Source: JAJDTT01 sp965116695 (GTDB lineage Bacteria; Acidobacteriota; UBA6911; RPQK01; JAJDTT01). From it: a DNA stretch of 64,000 nt. The translations under genes were made by a program, and so were the position numbers. Under the pieces are notes generated by a model, which saw nothing but the letters and a program-made list of their open reading frames with translations, did not search any database and was not told the DNA's origin. Below are positions 34,780 to 40,996 of the stretch, piece by piece (the first letter of the stretch is position 1; the number at the start of each line of letters is the position of its first letter). The DNA is taken from the NCBI GenBank assembly GCA_965116695.1, contig OZ220706.1, positions 4,774,001 through 4,838,000 on the forward strand. Reading direction: 5' to 3'.

Positions 34780-34985
34780 GACTGAGAGCCCGTGGGGTGA
34801 TTGCAGCACTCTGCGGGCTCGACAAAACGTGCCCGGTTTCCAGACAGGAGCCGGGCCTGTCGTCATCTTACAGCGGAGCTGATAGGAAGACCCGCCTATT
34901 CGCCCAAAGGAACACGGGAGCTACCCGGCTCCTGGGTACATGGACTCTTACGTTCAGCGGGGGACCCGGCACAGGGGTCCGCCAT
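34780..34985. other. Gene-free stretch with four consecutive GC-rich hairpins
   Basis: Between divergent genes lie four inverted repeats in about 200 bases: GAGCCCG 34786/CGGGCTC 34814, GCCCGG 34831/CCGGGC 34851, GGAGC 34917/GCTCC 34928 and GGACCC 34962/GGGTCC 34975. No convincing frame crosses it. Candidate structured RNA or replication/transfer site. Confidence 0.45.
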
Positions 34986-35096
34986 AAGTGACGACGATCG
35001 AAATGGTATGCCACTATAGGGAGACCGTCAAGACGTGTGGTAGAGTTCCGGCGTTGGAATCGGATTCAGAAAATTCGGACAGGCGGAGGACTTGAC

Positions 35097-35381
35097 ATGA
35101 ACCGGATGGACTTTTGGGCCGGAATGGCGTTGGCAGGGATGCTGTCGAACAACGGCGTGTTGAATGCATCTCGGGCTTGGGACTGCGCCGAAGAAATGGA
35201 GAAACGACGGGAAAAGATCAAGGACATCGTGGAGGCGGCGGAAGAACCTACCACCCAAGGCACAGCACTCACGAACGAAGCCGTGGCTCAGTTAGTGGCT
35301 GATCTGGCGCGTGACGGGCGGCGATACTTTTCCACAATCAACGCCCTTGAGGATGCTCTGTCCAACTCTGTTAGGGAATAG
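35097..35381 (+). CDS. Phage-type hypothetical protein (94 aa)
   Basis: ATG 35097 follows GGCGGAGGACTTGAC, a good ribosome site; an upstream in-frame start is not needed. The opening MDFWAGMALAGMLSNN followed by a helix with AEEMEKRREK resembles the small DWFAGMALQGMLAN-type proteins common in prophages and phages, which supports a phage-like origin of this region. Function unknown. Confidence 0.6.
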   Translation: MNRMDFWAGMALAGMLSNNGVLNASRAWDCAEEMEKRREKIKDIVEAAEEPTTQGTALTNEAVAQLVADLARDGRRYFSTINALEDALSNSVRE

Positions 35382-35468
35382 GCTGGCCGCATGAAGAGCA
35401 GAGCCCTCCCTCCGATGGTTTCTCATGGGGCTTATCCAGAGAACTAGGCGCAGGTGTAGTCCAATTTG

Positions 35469-35528
35469 CCCCGGGTGGCGAAACTGGTAGACGCGGGAGA
35501 CTTAAACTCTCTTGGGTGAAAGGCCCAA
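35469..35528 (+). tRNA. tRNA-Leu(UAA), 5' part (split gene)
   Basis: Acceptor arm CCCCGGG (35469-35475), U8, D-arm GGCGAAACTGGTAGACGC, anticodon stem GGAGA/TCTCT with loop CTTAAAC (anticodon TAA at 35503-35505) and a variable arm TTGGG...CCCAA. Instead of a T-arm the sequence runs into other DNA. The missing T-arm and 3' acceptor are found at 36459-36483. Confidence 0.75.
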
Positions 35529-35538
35529 TACAATCTAG

Positions 35539-36321
35539 GTGAGAGGCCCCATTCAGAAAGACGATTTAGACCACCAATTCAAGTTGGCGCTGGCCACTAT
35601 GGAGGTCGTCGTCCAAGAACTGGCCACACTGGTTCCACGGCCACAGTTCAAAGACGACATTCTCCAACCTGCCTTTCGCTATAACGAGAAATCAATCCAG
35701 CAAGCGATTGTTCAGAAACTCGTCCGCATGGTGAGCACGCTAAATGCTGCTCGGTTGCTGCTAAATCACGGGTTTGTTCAAGAGGTCGGCGCCCTCCAGC
35801 GAATCCTCGACGAGCTTCAGACGGATATTCTCTTTCTTAGAAACGGTGTTGAAGATCCGGACGATCTGCACAAGAAGTACCTTTCTGCTTTCTACGAAGA
35901 GGAATTCGATGCTGAAAGTGCACTCCGATCAACTCAAAAGCGACGAATGGTTCCTCGAAAGAAAATCCACGCCCACAATGCCAGGTTTTTCGCGAAAAAC
36001 CCTGCGTATAAAATAGACCCGAGCACAGGATCTGAGGTGCTTCGGACGTTGCAAAAGACATATTCAGGATACGTACACGCCGCCTCGCCGCAAATCATGG
36101 ATATGTACGGTGGCCTGCCACCTCGATTCCATATGAGCGGCATGCTAGGAACTCGGCTACACGAAACGCATCGGCACGACTTGGCAAATTATTTCCGGCG
36201 GGGATTATTTGCCGTGGCTGTCTGTGCTCTGACGTTCCCTGGCACTGCCGATTGGGCCGATCAGTTACGACTCTACACCGCCGATTTCGACAAGACCGTC
36301 GAGAGCATCTTCAGCAAGTAG
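35539..36321 (+). CDS. Hypothetical helical protein inside the split tRNA region
   Basis: Protein of 260 residues, probably from GTG 35539, though no ribosome site is evident and ATG 35599 is possible. Mainly helical: KSIQQAIVQKLVRMVSTLNA, GFVQEVGALQRILDELQTDI and KTYSGYVHAASPQIMDMYGG. This is the pattern of a widespread family of hypothetical proteins in mobile DNA, possibly HEPN-like (YVHAASP). Its putative start codon lies in the direct repeat CTAGGTGAGAGGCCCC that flanks the insertion in the tRNA. Confidence 0.6.
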   Translation: MRGPIQKDDLDHQFKLALATMEVVVQELATLVPRPQFKDDILQPAFRYNEKSIQQAIVQKLVRMVSTLNAARLLLNHGFVQEVGALQRILDELQTDILFLRNGVEDPDDLHKKYLSAFYEEEFDAESALRSTQKRRMVPRKKIHAHNARFFAKNPAYKIDPSTGSEVLRTLQKTYSGYVHAASPQIMDMYGGLPPRFHMSGMLGTRLHETHRHDLANYFRRGLFAVAVCALTFPGTADWADQLRLYTADFDKTVESIFSK

Positions 36322-36458
36322 TTTTCAGCCGGGCGGGATTTGACTGCCCTGGTTTTCTGCTGCGTCCCAACAAAGATCCCCCAATCACCCACCGTTTCGA
36401 GAAAGAGACTAGTAGGAACTATGTGGGTAAACTAGGTGAGAGGTCCCGAAAATTCCGT

Positions 36459-36483
36459 GGAGGTTCGACTCCTCCCCCGGGGA
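36459..36483 (+). tRNA. tRNA-Leu, 3' part (split gene)
   Basis: T-arm GGAGG-TTCGACT-CCTCC (36459-36475) followed by CCCGGGG (36476-36482), which pairs perfectly with CCCCGGG at 35469, and A73. No encoded CCA. Separated from the 5' part by about 930 bases. Confidence 0.75.
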
Positions 36484-36531
36484 TTCAGACCTCTCTGGTA
36501 TCCTGTGTCTCACGGTCGGACAGGAAAACCA

Positions 36532-36729
36532 TTGGAGAAGCACCTCTACCGGCGTCTGGTCTGGAGCAACATCTGGCACTTCTGCCGGGACTGCCGACTG
36601 TGGCCGACCGAGCACTACGTTGAACGGTCCAGGGAGCCCTCTCGTGGTGGGCTCTGTGGTATCTGCCGACTCAAGGACCGCTGGGAAAAATGCAAGCGGG
36701 AGGGAAATGGCCAGGATTCGGCTCAGTAA
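36532..36729 (+). CDS. Small zinc-ribbon protein, phage-like
   Basis: About 65 residues from TTG 36532 (weak CAGGAAAACC site; start uncertain). IWHFCRDCRLWPTEHYVE and GGLCGICRLKDRWEKCK give a C-x2-C ... C-x2-C arrangement, the same as in small phage proteins of the FCxNCSxWP type. Probably binds zinc; function unknown. Confidence 0.5.
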   Translation: MEKHLYRRLVWSNIWHFCRDCRLWPTEHYVERSREPSRGGLCGICRLKDRWEKCKREGNGQDSAQ

Positions 36730-36905
36730 CAGAACGGCACGGAGTGCCTCCGGCACCGAATTCTGGTATGCGTTGTGAACTGGTCGGGCAGGAAATTTCA
36801 GATGGAAGAGCACAAGGGGTTCATAGGTTTGGCGGTTCTCATCGTACCGTATCGAGGGAGTCCTATTTCACGCTGATCGTGCCATAGCTGAAAAGTGGAG
36901 GACAA

Positions 36906-37268
36906 ATGGACTGGTTGGATGGAACTCTGATTGTAGCGGGCGTGGTGTTGCTGCTGGCACTGATTAAGAGCTCGTCTTTCAATATCACCGAGTACCTGAA
37001 GCTGCGAGACAGGCGAAGAGAACGGAGATTCATGGAACGCTGTCCACATGGCGCGATCCATGTCACGAATGATCCATTTGAAATCTACGTAGAATCGTGG
37101 TTCTTTTCTCCTCCGGGAACAATGTTGTACTTGTGCAAAAGGTGTAGCATGGCAGTGCATGGAGAGCAGGCAAAGTTCGCTCAGGAGCAACTTTCACTTC
37201 GGGCAATACAGGCTGCTAAGGAAGCAGGAATTTCTACAGAAGGGTGGACCATCAAAGAGATGCCCTGA
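36906..37268 (+). CDS. Small membrane-anchored protein with Cys pair
   Basis: 120 residues; AGTGGAGGACAA precedes ATG. N-terminal membrane helix (LIVAGVVLLLALIKSSS), a basic stop-transfer stretch (RDRRRERRF), then CPHGAI and LYLCKRCSMAVHG, which could bind a metal. Unknown function. Confidence 0.6.
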   Translation: MDWLDGTLIVAGVVLLLALIKSSSFNITEYLKLRDRRRERRFMERCPHGAIHVTNDPFEIYVESWFFSPPGTMLYLCKRCSMAVHGEQAKFAQEQLSLRAIQAAKEAGISTEGWTIKEMP

Positions 37269-37317
37269 CAACCTCAGAAACTTTTCCCAAGCACCTCCGT
37301 TTCGGTTCGGTGATAGA

Positions 37318-37524
37318 ATGAAGAAGATGAAGAAGAAATCCAAGCCACGTACTGCTGAACTCGTCACCCACTCCTACCAGCCGACCAAGGCCGAACTGGA
37401 AGAAGAGATCAGCTTGGACATCCCCGGCGACACCATCGAAGCCCGAATGGAAAATCTTGCTAAGGCCGTGAAGGGACCAGTCAAACTCCGCAAGATTGGT
37501 CGTCCACGGTCTCGACGAAGGTAA
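37318..37524 (+). CDS. Small basic hypothetical protein (68 aa)
   Basis: ATG 37318. Lysine-rich start (MKKMKKKSKPR), then YQPTKAELEEEISLDIPGDT and an Arg-rich tail (KIGRPRSRRR). It resembles short conserved proteins with the YxPTKAELEE motif that accompany mobile DNA. Unknown function. Confidence 0.5.
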   Translation: MKKMKKKSKPRTAELVTHSYQPTKAELEEEISLDIPGDTIEARMENLAKAVKGPVKLRKIGRPRSRRR

Positions 37525-37575
37525 GGTTCCGCCCGAGTTCCCAGACAGCCTGACCGGAACCAAGTGGAGGTGCGT

Positions 37576-37953
37576 ATGAGCAATACGGTGAAGGTATTAT
37601 TGGGAGCGGCTTTCGGACTCGTCTTGCTGGTCCGTTGTTCGGGTCCCAGCGATATTCCCCCTCGTGACTCGTCTGTACGCTCCTGGCATGAAGCCGGAAC
37701 GCTGCACAAGGCTACCGTATCAGAATGGTGGGAGGCCCCAGTCTGGGACCACGTGGCCACCAGCGCGGACTTTGCGTCTGTGGCTGCCAAAAAGCAGGGA
37801 CGCTCCATTGAATCGATGGACGATCTGCGGCCTCTGGCTCAGGAAATCCGAGAGTGCATCAACGCAGCCGCAAAGCGTCCGACCTCCGGACACAGGAGGA
37901 TTTCGGAGATTGCGGCGGTCTGCCTTGTGATGATGGAGAAGTCGACGGACTGA
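37576..37953 (+). CDS. Small exported or membrane-anchored protein (125 aa)
   Basis: ATG 37576 with GTGGAGG eight bases upstream. N-terminal hydrophobic segment ending in a cysteine (LLGAAFGLVLLVRCSG); the residues before Cys do not fit a strict lipobox. The rest is helical with SEWWEAPVWDHV. Unknown function. Confidence 0.5.
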   Translation: MSNTVKVLLGAAFGLVLLVRCSGPSDIPPRDSSVRSWHEAGTLHKATVSEWWEAPVWDHVATSADFASVAAKKQGRSIESMDDLRPLAQEIRECINAAAKRPTSGHRRISEIAAVCLVMMEKSTD

Positions 37954-37975
37954 CTAGGAATCGGGATCGCGCAAC

Positions 37976-38263
37976 ATGAACAACGACCCTTCGGAGGAGA
38001 TAGAGCTGGCCAGTCTGCGGGGCCGCCAGTCTGATCCTGAGATCTTAGCCGTCCTTGTGATACTCCACGAGCTGATTGATTCCATGCCTCCGCATCAGAG
38101 GTCGGAAGTCATTCAACGCTTGGAGAAATGCTGCTCCAGTGTCCCGGAGAGATCGGACAGACGGGTTCCAACCACTGTCGGAAAATTCAAACTCAGATAC
38201 CGATCCGAGAAGAAGTTCAAGGTTCTCCTGGAGGTCTTTCTGTCGCTTGTCGAACAGGAGTAG
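37976..38263 (+). CDS. Hypothetical protein (95 aa)
   Basis: Starts 22 bases after the previous stop. Helical: PEILAVLVILHELIDSMPPH then SEVIQRLEKCC. No family recognised. Confidence 0.45.
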   Translation: MNNDPSEEIELASLRGRQSDPEILAVLVILHELIDSMPPHQRSEVIQRLEKCCSSVPERSDRRVPTTVGKFKLRYRSEKKFKVLLEVFLSLVEQE

Positions 38264-38577
38264 GAGCCTCATTTTGTCCAACGTTAGACTGTCACGTTGG
38301 AAGCGAGGATGATCGGGCGCTGGGATTGTCATGTCGACCGGCTCGCTCGTAGTGTACCATATATTGAAATGTGTGAAGAGATTGGCCCTTCAGAGATTCG
38401 CCATTCCGGCGTTTGCAATGGCCGATACTTAAATCACCAAAAACTTCTCCCAATCACTTCCGTTTTAGAGAAAGGTACAAGTAGGGACCGCGTTCACGGG
38501 AGAAATGGGTTTGGGCACTTTCGGTAGTAATCCCCTTCGGATTTAATCATCCAACATCCCAGAATAGGAGTTAACCA

Positions 38578-38733
38578 ATGGCACAAGAGAAGGAATCCGC
38601 TAATGGCGAGGTAGAACAGAATTTTGCGGACAGCAACAATGTAGGCCAAGACCCTGCGGACAGCAACGACGTAGGCCAAGACCCTGCGGAGAGCAACGAC
38701 GTGGACCAAGACCCTGCGGAAAGCAACGACTAG
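38578..38733 (+). CDS. 51-residue acidic protein made of 12-residue repeats
   Basis: ATG 38578 is preceded by AATAGGAGTTAACC, a good ribosome site. After MAQEKESANGEVEQNFA the protein consists of tandem repeats of the type DSNDVGQDPAES, encoded by a 36-bp DNA repeat (three and a half copies). Strongly acidic and probably disordered. Unknown function. Confidence 0.5.
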   Translation: MAQEKESANGEVEQNFADSNNVGQDPADSNDVGQDPAESNDVDQDPAESND

Positions 38734-39311
38734 TACGGCTTTGTGAGCTTGTCTGAAACTAGCCGACCGATCATGAGACGAGCTATCTTGGGCGAATGGT
38801 ATCCACGAGTCAACACTGTCGTAATTTGCCTGTAGTCGCTGGCGACAGAGGTCACATTGACGGTCCGGTAGTGTCGAGAGCGCAAGAACACTCCGGATCG
38901 GACTCACGACTTGCTAGATTTGTGCATCGGGGTGAAACTGGATACAAAGAAACACCTTATAGCAGAGATGCTAGGCTAGGGTGGCCCCAGATTCTGGGGA
39001 TGCCGCCGAACTTATATGGGTCGATGTCTGAATTGTTGTGTTCGCATAGGATTCCCACATACGCTGATGGATTCTCCACGATTGGAAATGGGGTGATTTT
39101 CGAATCGGTGAACCGAACTAAGCGTTAACGGTGATCATCGACGTGTACGACAAGGGGAGGGGGAATCAACCTAACCGCCGCCCTCATGGGCCTAACTGGG
39201 CCAGGGCCCGCGCCGTCCGCTCGATGTTGCGATTTGTTGTATCGGAGTTTCACACGGGACCGGGAGCCTCGGACCAGATAAACGGTGAGGAACCGGTAAT
39301 GGTGATGTCAC
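38734..39311. other. Stretch without a supported gene
   Basis: The only sizeable frame (38796-39128, 110 codons) has no ribosome site and no recognised motif. It marks the edge between the small-gene region and the core-like region. Confidence 0.3.
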
Positions 39312-39530
39312 TACTCGGCTCTGCTGGACCCAACGGCCTTTTCGGAGGTCAGGGTCGAGAACGGCATGAAGAGCCTGAGCCGCCAGCTTGCCAAGCCCGT
39401 CCGCTACAGCGAGGTGCGGGAACTGTACTGCCTGCGACTCTATTCTGAATTCGATCTGGAGCGTCGCATCCTCTTGGCCGATCCGGTCCGAGTAGTGCAG
39501 CGCTTCGAGTCGTCGGATTCCGGAGATTGA
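39312..39530 (+). pseudogene. Esterase C-terminal domain fragment (4)
   Basis: The open frame LLDPTAFSEVRVENGMKSLS, RQLAKPVRYSEVRELYCLRL and ADPVRVVQRFESSDSGD aligns with the end of the 3733-5730 esterase. The 5' part of that gene is missing. It ends 11 bases before the stop of the opposite methyltransferase gene. Confidence 0.8.
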
Positions 39531-39541
39531 GGCTCCGGCTA

Positions 39542-40531
39542 TCAGGTGGCAACATCCCGAGTGATCGCCGGACGCATGGCGCTGATGTGCTCGGGCCCAG
39601 AGGCGCAACAACCTCCGATAATCTGCGCTCCCATCTGCTTCCAGGTTAGTGCGAACTCGGCCAGCCGTGAGGGATAGTATTCGGCGTTCTGCAGAATATC
39701 GGGGCCCATGCTGACCCTCTGGTTGGTCAGCATGGGAGGGTTGACTATCGGGCCCGTGGGATTGTAGCCCAGGTTGGGATAGGCTCCGACAGGACCGGAG
39801 AAAGCCCGACGGAGCCGGGGCAATCCGGCTGAGATCGCCTTCGGGTTGCTGCACATCAGCAGGATCGCTCCCACGGGACGCCCCGCCAAAGCGTCAACCA
39901 GATCCTCCAGACGCTCTCCATATTGCATAGTGCCGTCCGGACGGATATGCCGAATGCCCAGAAACACCGTTGCGCCGGCCTCGGTACAGGCATGGACGGC
40001 GGTCACCGCGTCCTCGATGAAGCCAACATACTCGGCCTGGATCAGATCCACTCCGGCTTCGACCAGGAGCCTGGCGTGTTCCGCCCACTCCTGGAAACAG
40101 GCCTCCCGCCCCATTTGCCGGGTATCGGACACCGGGCTCGATTCCGGCGGTCCCTGCAAGGTGGGAGCCGCGATGCCACCAGCCACGTAGGCTGCGGGGT
40201 TGAGCTTGTCGCGGGCCTTGAGCGCATTCGCGGCGGCCGCCCGCGCATAACGTCTCCATTCCCGGCCCAGTCCGCACCGCTCCAGCCGGGTGGGCGACGT
40301 CCAGAAGTTGTTGCTAGTGATGATGTCGGCCCCGACGCGCAGGTAATCCTGATGGACCTGTTGCACCACGTCGGCGAACTCGATGTTCGCAGTCGCCGAC
40401 CAGGCCTTCAGGCCGTCCTGCGCTCCCACCAGGACGTCGACGCCGCGTCTTTGCAGCTCGGAACCGGTGCCCCCGTCCAGGAGCAGCGCCTGCCCCTCCT
40501 TCAGCCTGTCCAGGATGGGAGGTCTGGGCAT
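39542..40531 (-). CDS. Homocysteine S-methyltransferase family protein
   Basis: Zinc-dependent (beta/alpha)8-barrel methyltransferase of about 330 residues. LLLDGGTGSELQRRG is the family start, TSNNFWTSPTRL follows, and the zinc ligands are the Cys in LMCSNP and the Cys pair in IIGGCCASGPEHI. Relatives transfer methyl groups from S-methylmethionine, betaine or other donors to homocysteine; the donor here cannot be deduced. ATG 40531 is preferred because it opens directly on the conserved N-terminus; GTG 40549 is possible. No operon partner. Confidence 0.85.
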   Translation of the reverse strand: MPRPPILDRLKEGQALLLDGGTGSELQRRGVDVLVGAQDGLKAWSATANIEFADVVQQVHQDYLRVGADIITSNNFWTSPTRLERCGLGREWRRYARAAAANALKARDKLNPAAYVAGGIAAPTLQGPPESSPVSDTRQMGREACFQEWAEHARLLVEAGVDLIQAEYVGFIEDAVTAVHACTEAGATVFLGIRHIRPDGTMQYGERLEDLVDALAGRPVGAILLMCSNPKAISAGLPRLRRAFSGPVGAYPNLGYNPTGPIVNPPMLTNQRVSMGPDILQNAEYYPSRLAEFALTWKQMGAQIIGGCCASGPEHISAMRPAITRDVAT

Positions 40532-40640
40532 GGATCCAGTCGGGCACACGGTAGGTCCCAGAATATCATTGCTGTTTCAGGCGCGTACTCGGGTATGCGA
40601 ACTGTGTTCCTCTCCTCCAACACCGAGCGGACGGAGAAAG

Positions 40641-40664
40641 CGAACGTGACTGTCCTCTTTTCGC
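40641..40664 (+). repeat. GTGACTGTCCTC motif copy (last in window)
   Basis: CGAACGTGACTGTCCTCTTTTCG. No copies of this motif occur from here to the end of the window. Confidence 0.7.
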
Positions 40665-40727
40665 TCTTCCCATTACTCTCGTGGCCTCAGTAACTTGAGA
40701 GCAGGCCCATTCGTTTTGGAGTAACTT

Positions 40728-40870
40728 CTAAGAAACAGAGGAAATAGAAAAGAGTGAAGACAGGTGGATCGTTTACGCCCAGCGGACTCGGCAGCGGTGT
40801 TGGAGCCGGATGAGCTCGATGCCTGTTTCTCCGAGGCGTCCGCCGGGTCGGGCCGGTGGGGGAGCTTCTG
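40728..40870. repeat. Dispersed ~140-bp repeat, copy B
   Basis: From TAAGAAACAGAGGAAATAG to CGGTGGGGGAGCTTCTGAG; matches 8936-9085 with scattered substitutions. No gene in it. Confidence 0.75.
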
Positions 40871-40905
40871 AGTGGGTATGCTTGCATTCTTGAACGGTTT
40901 GAGGA

Positions 40906-40966
40906 GTACAGGGGGGACTACCGTCCCCCCTTCGCCCCCCTTCGGCGACTAGAAAGTCGCCGCTCC
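40906..40966. repeat. Two hairpins of the covarying family
   Basis: GGGGGGACTACCGTCCCCCC (40911-40930) and GGCGACTAGAAAGTCGCC with trailing GCTCC (40944-40966), just upstream of the propeller gene. Confidence 0.75.
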
Positions 40967-40996
40967 AGTGGGAGGACGAACCAGGGGAGACCTGCC

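Noticed and set aside
35469..36483. Group I intron in tRNA-Leu(UAA)
   Set aside because: The known intron site is the anticodon loop, which is intact here (CTTAAAC); the break is after the variable arm and the internal gene is not a homing endonuclease.
28529..39130. Integron gene-cassette array
   Set aside because: Small genes occur on both strands and no convincing pair of attC core sites (RYYYAAC/GTTRRRY) or integrase was seen.
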